Assembly (NCBI RefSeq): GCF_010894455.1
Contig: NZ_JAAIXY010000001.1
Coordinates: forward strand, 682,001 to 746,000
DNA: 64,000 bases
Source: Myxococcus eversor
Lineage (GTDB): Bacteria; Myxococcota; Myxococcia; Myxococcales; Myxococcaceae
Direction: 5' to 3'
Shown in pieces: positions 1-7,709 of this stretch. The notes below the pieces were generated by a model. That model ran no database searches and was not told where the DNA came from. It was given only the letters and a program-made list of their open reading frames with translations. The position numbers and the translations under genes are program-made. The stretch's first letter is position 1. The number at the start of each line of letters is the position of its first letter.

Positions 1-12
1 GCGCGATTGTCT

Positions 13-42
13 CGCGAGGGCCTGGTGCTGGCGCCCCTCGCG
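13..42 (-). terminator. Hairpin terminator after the caspase operon
   Basis: Eight perfectly paired bases (CGCGAGGG at 13-20 with CCCTCGCG at 35-42) surround a 14-base loop, 28 bases past the stop of the minus-strand lipoprotein gene. There is no clear T-tract, so this is a GC-rich hairpin that fits intrinsic termination or mRNA 3'-end protection in a high-GC genome. Confidence 0.45.
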
Positions 43-69
43 TGATTCGGACGAAGGGCTCCCGACGCC

Positions 70-1167
70 TCAGTGGCGCAGTGAGCACACCTGGCCGACG
101 GCGGAGTCCTCGCAGCGCGACGTGCCCGGGCACTCCACGTCCTGGGTGCAGGACACCGTGCACTGTTTCTCCAGGCACACCCCATCCGGCAGGCCGAGCT
201 TCTGGCAGCGCGTGTCGTCCGCGCACTCAGCGCCGAGCTGGAGCAGGGCGCGGCAGCCCTCGAAGCGCGCCGGGTCCGGGAGGCAGCTTCCCTGCTGGCA
301 GGTGAAGCCCGCCTCGCACCGGTTCGCCACGCGGTCTTCCTCGTTGATGGACTCGCTGCACTGCTTCACGCAGGTGGCCCCGCCCTCGGCGAGGAGCTGG
401 CACGCGGCGCCCTCCGCGCAGCCCCCGTTGACATCACACGCGCCGCAGCGCGGGCCCACCGCTCCGCAGCGGAAGCCCTTGCAGATCATCCCCGCGCCGC
501 ACTGCGCGTCCAGCAGGCACTCGACGCAGCTGCCGCCCGGGTTGCACACCAGTCCGTCCGCGCAGCCCGTCAGGCCGCAGCGGTTGACGAGCTCCGCGTT
601 GGGCTCCAACTCGACGCGCAGCTCCTTCTTCTCGCCCGAGCCCACGCACGCCTCGGCCTGGACGCTGGGAAAGCCCACGCCGGCGATGCTCAGCCCGTAG
701 CACCCATCCGGCAGGGGCCCCACGCGCAGCCGCCCCGCGCCATCCAGGACGAGCCGCTCGAAGGGCGTGTCCAGCACGGACACCTCCACGCCGGCCACCC
801 GCTCGCCATGCGAGGCCTTCACCCGCATCTCGAAGAAGCCCGCGTCCCGGGGCGCCACGCGCGAAAGCTTCACCGACTGGCCGCCCGACACCTTCACGGA
901 CACCCGCGTCGCCTTCTCCGCCGTGGCGACCACGAACAGCTCCGCGGGCCCCGTGGGCACGCCCTCCAGCTTGAACCGGCCCTCCGCGTCCACCGAGGAG
1001 CGCACGTCATGCGCCCCCACCAGGGACACCAGCGCCACCGCCGGGTCGAACTCCGTGAGCTGCCCTTCGATGGTCCCCACTCGCAGCGGCGCGTTCTCCA
1101 GATTGCCGCACGCCACCGCTCCCAGCAGCAGGACGACTCCCAACGCGATGTGTTGTCTCGAACCCAT
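70..1167 (-). CDS. Cys-rich secreted lipoprotein, function unknown
   Basis: The 365-residue product starts with a lipoprotein signal ending at GAVAC (Cys20), so it should be exported and lipid-anchored. Residues about 30-190 look like carboxypeptidase-regulatory-type beta-sandwich repeats, with segments such as EGRFKLEGVPTGPAE and GRLRVGPLPDGCYGL. From about residue 195 the chain is dense in cysteines in a C-x5-C-x5-C style that is common in myxobacterial secreted proteins. The start overlaps the caspase stop by one base (TGATG), so it is translationally coupled and is the last gene of the sigma/anti-sigma/caspase operon. I do not recognise a specific function. A surface-exposed partner or substrate of the caspase-like protein is only an inference from position. 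Confidence 0.8.
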   Translation of the reverse strand: MGSRQHIALGVVLLLGAVACGNLENAPLRVGTIEGQLTEFDPAVALVSLVGAHDVRSSVDAEGRFKLEGVPTGPAELFVVATAEKATRVSVKVSGGQSVKLSRVAPRDAGFFEMRVKASHGERVAGVEVSVLDTPFERLVLDGAGRLRVGPLPDGCYGLSIAGVGFPSVQAEACVGSGEKKELRVELEPNAELVNRCGLTGCADGLVCNPGGSCVECLLDAQCGAGMICKGFRCGAVGPRCGACDVNGGCAEGAACQLLAEGGATCVKQCSESINEEDRVANRCEAGFTCQQGSCLPDPARFEGCRALLQLGAECADDTRCQKLGLPDGVCLEKQCTVSCTQDVECPGTSRCEDSAVGQVCSLRH

Positions 1168-2813
1168 CAGAATCGATACCCCACACCGGCCCAGCCGCCG
1201 GTGAATCCCACGGCCTGTCCCTCTCCATCCACCACCACGTACGTCAGCATGAGCTGCGCCTGGGTCATCAATTCCAGACGTTCACCCACTCGCAGCACCA
1301 TTCCTCCCACCACGCCAGGGCTGACGGTGAAGAAGCTCTGCCCGCTGGCCAGGGTGTCCACCTCGAAGGACCGTCCCAGGTACAGGGCGGCCACACGAGG
1401 ACCGGCGAACAGTGTCAATCGTTCCCACCGCCACAGGTAAGGCAGGGCCATGCCCGCCGAAAACGTGGTGTAGCGGAAAGGGATTTCGTCGTCGGGTTGG
1501 AGCTGGAGCGCGCGCCGTCCCGTGCTGAAGCTCACGTCGAACAAGAGCCCGAAGTCGGGCAGCGGCCGGTCCTCCAGCCGCAGCGACACGGCGACCTCCG
1601 GCGCCAGCGGCAACAGCTCCTTGCGGCTGCGCTCATCGGCGAAGGTGAACATGCCCCCGAGCAGCGACAGCGAGCGCCGGGGGAAGGCCTCCGACAGGAG
1701 CTGCTCCAGCGGCAGCCGCTCTCCGGCGCTGACCTCCACGTCGCGTCGCAGCAGCACCGCGTCGCCCTTGGTCAGCTCCACCGTGCGCTTGCCGGGCGTC
1801 ACCGCCGCGCCTCCTGGCAGCTCCGTGCGCGCCTCCCCGTCCACCTTCAGCGTGAAGCCGTCCAGCCGGGGGTTGTAGGAGAACAGCTCCGGCCGGCCCG
1901 TCCGGGCGATGTTGCCCGACAGCACCACCGGGTCGGCGCCCACTTCGAGAATCTCCGCCGACGGGCGCTGGCGGCCCTCGGTGAAGGCGAAGGTGCGCCT
2001 GCGCGCGTAGTCATGCGCCTCCGTCGCGGTGACGGCGCCGTCCGTGTTGCGGTCCGCGCCTCCGCCCAGGCCCTCGACGAGGAAGTGGGTGTAGATGTCG
2101 TTGCGCAGCCCCTCGTCCTCGCGCGCCGTCTCGCCCCAGTCACAGGCGGCGAAGACCATGGACGCTCGCGAGGACTCCTCCAGGGGGCGCGCGTAGAAGC
2201 CCGACTTGACGCCCGCCAGCTCCTTCTCCAGCTCCTTGGGCAACAGCGACTTGCCGTTGCCGCTGTGACAGGAGGCCAGCACCAGGAGCCTGCGGCGACT
2301 GGAGAGCGCGTCGAATTCCGCCTTCAGCATGTCCATGGACAACGCCGTCTGGGCGATGGCGCGATAAGAAGCGTCCCGAGTCACCAGGAAGCGGCGCAAT
2401 TCGCCCGTGGCGTCCCGGGCCAGGGTGCCGTGCGCGGAGAAGTAGACGACGACGACGTCGTCCGGACGGTGGGCCTGCTTCCGCAACTCCCGCAGCGCCG
2501 CGAGGATGGCCGCGCGCGTCGTGTCCTCGGGCCGAGTGAGCACGCGCACCTGGTCGAACCGCCCGCGCGCCGGGTCCAACATCGCCGCCGCCAGGTCCGT
2601 GGCGTCCTTGGCGGGGTAGCGCAGGCCGCGCCAGTGGGGGTCGTCGAACTCGGAGATGCCCACCAGCAGCGCCATGCGCCGGGGCGTGTACGCGCTCGAC
2701 AGTGCCTCCTCGTCGAGCCGCAGCGGCACCAGTCCGCCCTTCTCCATCCCCTGGGACGAAGGAGTCGCGCACGCAGTCAGCGCCACCAGCAGGATGGGAA
2801 GAAGGTTCCTCAC
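1167..2813 (-). CDS. Caspase-family (peptidase C14) lipoprotein with C-terminal beta-barrel-like region
   Basis: This 548-residue protein has a lipobox (ALTAC, Cys15) and then a caspase-like domain at about residues 45-300. The catalytic dyad is visible: His128 in YFSAHGT and Cys182 in LASCHSGNG, preceded by the usual RMALLVGISEF first strand. After a PEGA-like linker (about 320-375), the last 160 residues alternate polar and hydrophobic positions and end in GVGYRF. This resembles an outer-membrane beta-barrel with an aromatic C-terminus. Bacterial orthocaspases usually cleave after Arg or Lys, but specificity here is unknown. It lies 10 bases downstream of the anti-sigma gene and overlaps the next lipoprotein by one base. 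Confidence 0.85.
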   Translation of the reverse strand: MRNLLPILLVALTACATPSSQGMEKGGLVPLRLDEEALSSAYTPRRMALLVGISEFDDPHWRGLRYPAKDATDLAAAMLDPARGRFDQVRVLTRPEDTTRAAILAALRELRKQAHRPDDVVVVYFSAHGTLARDATGELRRFLVTRDASYRAIAQTALSMDMLKAEFDALSSRRRLLVLASCHSGNGKSLLPKELEKELAGVKSGFYARPLEESSRASMVFAACDWGETAREDEGLRNDIYTHFLVEGLGGGADRNTDGAVTATEAHDYARRRTFAFTEGRQRPSAEILEVGADPVVLSGNIARTGRPELFSYNPRLDGFTLKVDGEARTELPGGAAVTPGKRTVELTKGDAVLLRRDVEVSAGERLPLEQLLSEAFPRRSLSLLGGMFTFADERSRKELLPLAPEVAVSLRLEDRPLPDFGLLFDVSFSTGRRALQLQPDDEIPFRYTTFSAGMALPYLWRWERLTLFAGPRVAALYLGRSFEVDTLASGQSFFTVSPGVVGGMVLRVGERLELMTQAQLMLTYVVVDGEGQAVGFTGGWAGVGYRF

Positions 2814-2823
2814 GCTTGCCTGA

Positions 2824-3642
2824 TTAGCGGGGATTCTGGCCGCTTCGGACGCGGACGTCGAACCTCGTCACCGCCAACGTGCCTTGTTCCCACCGCTCAC
2901 CTTCACCCACCAGCACGCGCTTCACCTCGTCCGGCGAGGGCTCCAGTCCGGCGGGAGAGGCGGCCAGCCACAGCGTCAGCGGGCCCGACTCGCCCTCCAG
3001 GCTGACCCCGGAGAGCCCCTGGGGGCCTCGCAGGTCATGCGTCCCCGCCTCCAACTCGAAGGTGCCGAGCAACTGGGGCTCCTCGTCCGCGCGCCGCTGG
3101 AAGAGCAGGGCGGTGCCCGCCTCGGTGGCGTGGTAGCGCAGGAGCAGCACGTCGTCGGAATCCACCAGGGTGTCCGGGTCCAACCGGCGCAGGGCGCCAT
3201 CCGAGCCCTTGGCCACCACCGCCAGCTCCAGGGCGATTCGGCCCACCTGGCCCTTCACGCCCGACTCCTGGGACGCGGGTCCCAGCTCCACGCCGCTGCC
3301 GCCCTGTCTCAAGCGGGGCACGACGATGATAGCGAGCAGGCCCGCGGCCACCGCTCCGGCGATGAGGCCCCACCGTCGGGTGTCCAGGTGGGGCTTTCGC
3401 AGCTCGCGGCGCACCCGGGCGAAGCCCACCTCGTCCAGCGGGGCGTCCGTGCGGGGCGGGGCCAGGGCGAGGAGCACGGCGTCCACTTGTCCATCCAGGA
3501 CATCGGGGCCGGAGTGGGTGGCGAGGAAGCCTTCACACGCCTCGCACGCGGTGGCCAGGTGCTCGCGGAAGTACTTCACCGCCTCCGGCTCACGACGGGC
3601 AAGGGCGCTCAGCGCCTCGTCATCCAGGTGTCTCATGAACAC
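2824..3642 (-). CDS. Membrane-anchored zinc-type anti-sigma factor
   Basis: The 272-residue product begins with a short N-terminal domain carrying H-x3-C-x2-C (HLATACEAC, about residues 29-37), the signature of ZAS-type anti-sigma factors. One membrane helix follows at about residues 92-110 (GLIAGAVAAGLLAIIVV), then a periplasmic DUF4384-like beta domain. The GTG start follows the TGA of the sigma gene with no spacing, which indicates coupled translation; an ATG two codons in is an alternative start. It should hold the upstream ECF sigma factor inactive at the membrane until an envelope signal arrives, as expected for this family. Confidence 0.8.
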   Translation of the reverse strand: MFMRHLDDEALSALARREPEAVKYFREHLATACEACEGFLATHSGPDVLDGQVDAVLLALAPPRTDAPLDEVGFARVRRELRKPHLDTRRWGLIAGAVAAGLLAIIVVPRLRQGGSGVELGPASQESGVKGQVGRIALELAVVAKGSDGALRRLDPDTLVDSDDVLLLRYHATEAGTALLFQRRADEEPQLLGTFELEAGTHDLRGPQGLSGVSLEGESGPLTLWLAASPAGLEPSPDEVKRVLVGEGERWEQGTLAVTRFDVRVRSGQNPR

Positions 3643-4218
3643 TCACTCCCACCGACCGGCGAGCACTCGCCGCAGCAACTCTCTCTTGATACGACCCCGG
3701 AAGCGCTCGAGTCTCATCGTCACCGCGCTTTTCCCCACACCCAACTGCTCGGCAATCTCCCGCGCGGAGAGCTCTCCTTCGATATAGAAAAGTTGGACTG
3801 TCCGCTTCTCTTCGCCATCTGGCAGCTCGGAGATGAGCTGGCGGACCACCTCGATGTCACGCTCGAGCTGGAGGGCCTCCGGGAGGGCGGGCACCGTCTC
3901 CGGCTCCGGGTCCGAGATGTCGTCCTCCAGGCGCCGCAGGCTCGCCTTGCGCTCCAGCCGCGTCCGGGCCCGGTTGCGAGCGATGGACAGGAGCCATGCC
4001 TCGAAGGCGCCGGCCTCCTTGAGCCGGGGGAGGGCACGGAATGCCCGGACGAAGGTTTCCTGGATGACGTCTTCCACCTCGTCGGAGTCGAGCGGGGCGA
4101 ACCCCGCCATCAGCCTCGCCACGAGGGGACGAGTGCGCCGGTACAGCTCACTGAAGGCGGAGGTCTCCCCACTCGCCGCGCGCCGCACCCATTCCGCCAG
4201 TCCCTCCGTGGAACCCAC
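3643..4218 (-). CDS. ECF-family RNA polymerase sigma factor
   Basis: A 191-residue group 4 sigma factor. Region 2 (about residues 22-95) contains [18 protein letters not shown] and the conserved [11 protein letters not shown] helix. Region 4 (about 128-182) contains [18 protein letters not shown] and a helix-turn-helix, ISEQ-like [17 protein letters not shown], ending in RGRIKREL. It is the first gene of an operon with its anti-sigma factor directly behind it, then the caspase and lipoprotein genes, which are therefore its probable targets along with its own promoter. Its 164-base upstream region is shared with the divergent serC. Confidence 0.9.
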   Translation of the reverse strand: MGSTEGLAEWVRRAASGETSAFSELYRRTRPLVARLMAGFAPLDSDEVEDVIQETFVRAFRALPRLKEAGAFEAWLLSIARNRARTRLERKASLRRLEDDISDPEPETVPALPEALQLERDIEVVRQLISELPDGEEKRTVQLFYIEGELSAREIAEQLGVGKSAVTMRLERFRGRIKRELLRRVLAGRWE

Positions 4219-4382
4219 CTGTCCTCCTAGACCTCCGGAAGTGTCCGGTGGCCACGCGTCCGGCTCGACTGGCCCCTGAGCACGCCAGGAAGCGGGCGGG
4301 GCGGGGCGCTTCCTACTGGCTCCCGGGGGGGCCTCGGGGGGAAGAATGTGTCCCGCCGTTTCATTTCCGCGAGGACCCCGCC

Positions 4383-5471
4383 ATGCGCGTCATCAACTTC
4401 AACCCTGGCCCCGCCGGCCTGCCCCTGCCCGCCCTGGAGCGCGCCCGGGACGAGCTGCTCGACTTCCAGGGCTCCGGCATGTCCGTGATGGAGCACAGCC
4501 ACCGGGGCAAGGAATACGAGGCCGTCCACGACGAGGCCATTGCCCTGCTGACCGAGCTGACGGGATTGCCCACCACCCACCAGGTGCTCTTCCTCACCGG
4601 CGGCGCGTCGCAGCAGTTCGCGCAGGTGCCGATGAACTTCCTCACCCCCGACACGAGCGCGGACTACCTCATGACGGGCGTGTGGAGCGAGAAGGCGCTC
4701 GACGAGGCGAGGTACTACGGCAAGGCCCGCGTCGCGGTGACGACGGTGCAGCCCGACAAGCACTACACGCGGGTGCCGCGCCAGGACGAGCTGAAGCTGG
4801 ACCCGAAGGCCGCGTACGTCCACCTGACGAGCAACAACACCATCTACGGCACCCAGTGGCACACGGTGCCGGACGTGGGCTCTGTCCCCCTGGTCGCGGA
4901 CATGAGCTCCGACTTCCTGTGGAAGAAGATGGACCTGTCTCGCTACGGGCTCGTCTACGCCGGAGCGCAGAAGAACCTGGGGCCCTCCGGCGTGACGCTG
5001 GTGGTGGCGGCGAAGGACTTCATCGCGCGAGGGCGCAAGGACCTCCCGAAAATCTTCCGCTACTCCATCCACGCGGAGAACAACTCGCTCTACAACACGC
5101 CCCCCACGCTGGCCATCTACCTGGTGCGCAACGTGCTCGCGTGGATGAAGAGCGTGGGCGGCCTTGCACAGATTGAAGCGTGGAACCGCCAGAAGGCGGA
5201 GCTCCTGTACGGCGCGCTCGACAGGCTCTCCGGCTTCTACCGGGCGCCGGTGGAGCGCGAGTCCCGTTCAGTGATGAACATCGTGTTCCACCTGCCCACG
5301 CCGGAGCTGGACGCGGCCTTCGTCGCTGACGCGAAGCAGCAAGGAATGGTGGGGCTGAAGGGGCACCGCACGGCGGGGGGAATCCGGGTTTCCACATACA
5401 ACGCGGTGACTGTGGAGAATGTGCGCACCCTCGTCACCTTCATGGAACATTTCGTGAAGACCCGCGGGTAG
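4383..5471 (+). CDS. serC: Phosphoserine aminotransferase
   Basis: SerC is a PLP enzyme that converts 3-phosphohydroxypyruvate and glutamate to phosphoserine and 2-oxoglutarate, in cytosolic serine and pyridoxal phosphate synthesis. The 362-residue length is typical. Family landmarks are present: [17 protein letters not shown] at the N-terminus, [31 protein letters not shown], and the PLP-lysine region [16 protein letters not shown]. The ATG at 4383 was chosen because the NFNPGPA motif must sit at the very N-terminus; in-frame sequence upstream has no family similarity. It is apparently transcribed alone or with the following small secreted gene, 41 bases downstream. Confidence 0.96.
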   Translation: MRVINFNPGPAGLPLPALERARDELLDFQGSGMSVMEHSHRGKEYEAVHDEAIALLTELTGLPTTHQVLFLTGGASQQFAQVPMNFLTPDTSADYLMTGVWSEKALDEARYYGKARVAVTTVQPDKHYTRVPRQDELKLDPKAAYVHLTSNNTIYGTQWHTVPDVGSVPLVADMSSDFLWKKMDLSRYGLVYAGAQKNLGPSGVTLVVAAKDFIARGRKDLPKIFRYSIHAENNSLYNTPPTLAIYLVRNVLAWMKSVGGLAQIEAWNRQKAELLYGALDRLSGFYRAPVERESRSVMNIVFHLPTPELDAAFVADAKQQGMVGLKGHRTAGGIRVSTYNAVTVENVRTLVTFMEHFVKTRG

Positions 5472-5512
5472 TCTCCGTCGAACTCGCGGAACAACTCATG
5501 CTGGAGGGTTTC

Positions 5513-6073
5513 ATGAAAGCCACGCTGTCCGCTGTCGCGCTCTGCCTGCTGTTCGCCGTGCCCGCATTCGCCAAGGAAGTGGCCGGGGTGAACTATCCGG
5601 ACACCGCGAAGGTGGGCGACAAGGAGCTGAAGCTCAACGGGGTGGGCCTTCGCAAGAAGTTCATCGTCAAGGTCTACACGGTGGGGCTGTACCTGGAGAC
5701 GCCGTCGAAGGACGCCGCGCAGGTCCTCGCCGCGGACGAAATCAAGCGCGTGCGCATGTACATGCTCCGTGATTTGGACAAGAAGACCATCACCGAGGCC
5801 ATCGTCGACGGCTTCAAGAAGAACGCGGGCGCGAAGATGCCGGCGCTCCAGGCGCGGCTGGACACCTTCACCGCGGAGATTCCCGACCTGAAGAAGGGCG
5901 ACGAGCTCATCCTCACGTACACCCCGGGCAAGGGGACGCAGATCCAGAGCAAGAAGGAGGGCGAGAAGATCTCCGTGGAGGGCAAGGACTTCGCGGACGC
6001 GCTCTTCTCGGTGTGGCTGGGCAAGGACCCGGTCGATGACGGCCTGAAGGACGGGATGCTCGGCAAGGACTGA
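5513..6073 (+). CDS. Secreted chalcone-isomerase-like protein
   Basis: A 186-residue protein with a clean signal peptide (LSAVALCLLFAVPAFAKE, cleavage after AFA). The mature part carries the chalcone isomerase-like fold pattern seen in bacterial periplasmic proteins: an opening G-x-x-Y, LNGVGLRKKFIVKVYTVGLYL, then an R-x-YMLRD strand and a C-terminal LGKDPVDDGLKDGMLG. These bacterial proteins usually lack isomerase activity on flavonoids and their ligand is unknown. The ATG at 5513 is preferred over one at 5498 because GGAGGG lies 4-5 bases before it. Confidence 0.8.
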   Translation: MKATLSAVALCLLFAVPAFAKEVAGVNYPDTAKVGDKELKLNGVGLRKKFIVKVYTVGLYLETPSKDAAQVLAADEIKRVRMYMLRDLDKKTITEAIVDGFKKNAGAKMPALQARLDTFTAEIPDLKKGDELILTYTPGKGTQIQSKKEGEKISVEGKDFADALFSVWLGKDPVDDGLKDGMLGKD

Positions 6074-6264
6074 GCGAGTCGTCCGTCTCTCAGCGCAGCA
6101 CCTGGAGGCGCTCCGTGTCCTGGACCAAGGCACGGGGCGCCTTCCGCGTTTTCAGCCCGGCAGGAGGACGCTTGAAATACGTGGATGCGTGGCACGTAGT
6201 AGGAAGGTGCCCGGCTGGACGGCGACGCCGGGTCTGATAGCAACCGGCCGGTCAGGAGGACGAC

Positions 6265-6513
6265 ATGGGAATTTGCGCGTGGCTGGTGCTGGGCGGTATC
6301 GCGGGCTGGATTGCGAGCATCATCAAGGGCACGAACGCGAGGATGGGGTTGGTCGCCAACATCGCGACCGGCATCGTCGGGTCGATGCTGGGCGGCTGGC
6401 TGTTCAGTCTGCTGGGAGGCCGGGGCGTGACGGGGTTGAACCTCTACTCGTTGGCGGTGGCCACGGTGGGGGCGGTCATCCTCATCAGCATCGTCCAGGC
6501 GATACGCAAATAG
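6265..6513 (+). CDS. GlsB/YeaQ/YmgE-family small membrane protein
   Basis: The 82-residue product is almost entirely hydrophobic, with three short helices and the glycine pattern of the transglycosylase-associated (GlsB/YeaQ/YmgE) family: WLVLGGIAGWIASII, a central NIATGIVGSMLGGWL, and a C-terminal VGAVILISIVQ helix. AGGAGGAC lies just before the ATG as a strong ribosome binding site. These proteins sit in the inner membrane and are commonly stress-induced; the biochemical role is unknown. It ends 20 bases before the stop of the convergent radical SAM gene. Confidence 0.88.
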   Translation: MGICAWLVLGGIAGWIASIIKGTNARMGLVANIATGIVGSMLGGWLFSLLGGRGVTGLNLYSLAVATVGAVILISIVQAIRK

Positions 6514-6533
6514 CGCCTGGGGCCCTCTCGCCT

Positions 6534-7571
6534 TCAGAAGAGGCTGAGCTGGGGTGACGGTGGAGGCTTGCGCGGCGGGCGCCGGAAGGTGTCCGGCGCG
6601 TCCTCGGTGATGAAGGAGGTGCGCAGGCCGACCTTGCGCGCCGTCGTCTCGAAGAGGCGGTGGATGGTCTCCGCGTAGAGGCCCTCGCCGCGCATGCGGT
6701 GCTTGAAGCGGGAGTCGTTGAGCTCCCCACCGCGAATCTCCCGGATGCGGTGCAGGACGCGCTCGGCGCGCAGGGGCAGCCTGGCGCGCAGCCGTTCCTC
6801 GAAGACGTCCTTCACGGGGCCGGGCAGGCGCACCAGCGTGAAGTGCGCACGGGTGGCGCCCGCTTCCCGCACGGCGGTGAGCACACGGGAGATGTCCTCG
6901 TCGTTGAGCCCCGGAATGATGGGGGCCACGGAGACGGCCACGTTGAGGCCGGCCTCGGAGAGGCGGCGAATCGCGAGCAGCCGCCGTTGGGGCGACGCCG
7001 CGTAGGGCTCCATGGCGCGAGCAATCTCCGCGTTGTGGAAGGGCAGGCTGACGCTGACCCAGAGCCGGGCGTCGCGGGAGATGCGCTGGAGCACGTCGAG
7101 GTCCCGCTCGATGAGCACGCCCTTGGTGATGATGCCCACGGGGTTGCGGTACTCGGCGCAGACCTCCAGGCAGGCGCGGGTGAGGCGCATGGAGGCCTCG
7201 AGCGGCTGGTAGCAGTCGGTGACGCCGCTGAAGACGACCGTCTCTCCCCTCCAGGACGGGCGCTCGAAGTGCTCTCGCAGCAGCTCCGGGGCGCGGGGCT
7301 TCACGACGAGCTTCGTCTCGAAGTCCGTGCCCGCGCCGAAGTCGAGGTACTGGTGCGTGGGCCGTGCGTAGCAGTACGCGCAGGCGTGGAGGCAGCCGCG
7401 ATAGGGATTGACGCTCCAGCTGAACCCCACGTCGGGGCTGTCGTTGTGCGAGACGACCTGTTTGCTGTGGTCTTCAAAGACCTCCAGCCGCGACGGAGGA
7501 ATCTCGTCGAGGTACTCCACCTCGGTGCTCGCCCAGGGGTTGGGCGGATTGTCGATGGGGCGCGCCTTCAC
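6534..7571 (-). CDS. PA0069-family radical SAM protein
   Basis: A 345-residue radical SAM enzyme of the spore-photoproduct-lyase-like (SplB/PA0069) group. The 4Fe-4S cluster motif C-x3-C-x2-C is visible in NPYRGCLHACAYCYARPTHQ (about residues 59-78). The next family blocks are FSGVTDCYQPLE, TRACLEVC and ITKGVLIERDLDVL. The start is a GTG followed by KARPIDNPPNPW, which matches the family's usual N-terminus. Substrate is unknown for the family; a role in nucleic-acid repair or modification is often suggested but unproven. It is convergent with the GlsB-type gene and divergent from the serine hydrolase gene. Confidence 0.9.
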   Translation of the reverse strand: MKARPIDNPPNPWASTEVEYLDEIPPSRLEVFEDHSKQVVSHNDSPDVGFSWSVNPYRGCLHACAYCYARPTHQYLDFGAGTDFETKLVVKPRAPELLREHFERPSWRGETVVFSGVTDCYQPLEASMRLTRACLEVCAEYRNPVGIITKGVLIERDLDVLQRISRDARLWVSVSLPFHNAEIARAMEPYAASPQRRLLAIRRLSEAGLNVAVSVAPIIPGLNDEDISRVLTAVREAGATRAHFTLVRLPGPVKDVFEERLRARLPLRAERVLHRIREIRGGELNDSRFKHRMRGEGLYAETIHRLFETTARKVGLRTSFITEDAPDTFRRPPRKPPPSPQLSLF

Positions 7572-7709
7572 GCGCCCAGGGTGGGGCTGAAAGCGCGTTC
7601 AGTCAAGGGTCCGTCCATCGAACGGATTTTTTCTGCCCGGGTTGAGGTGAAATGCGCCCTGGGTTCGTTTCCTGGGGGCAGCGTCAACGTCAAGCAGGAG
7701 CTCTCGAGC

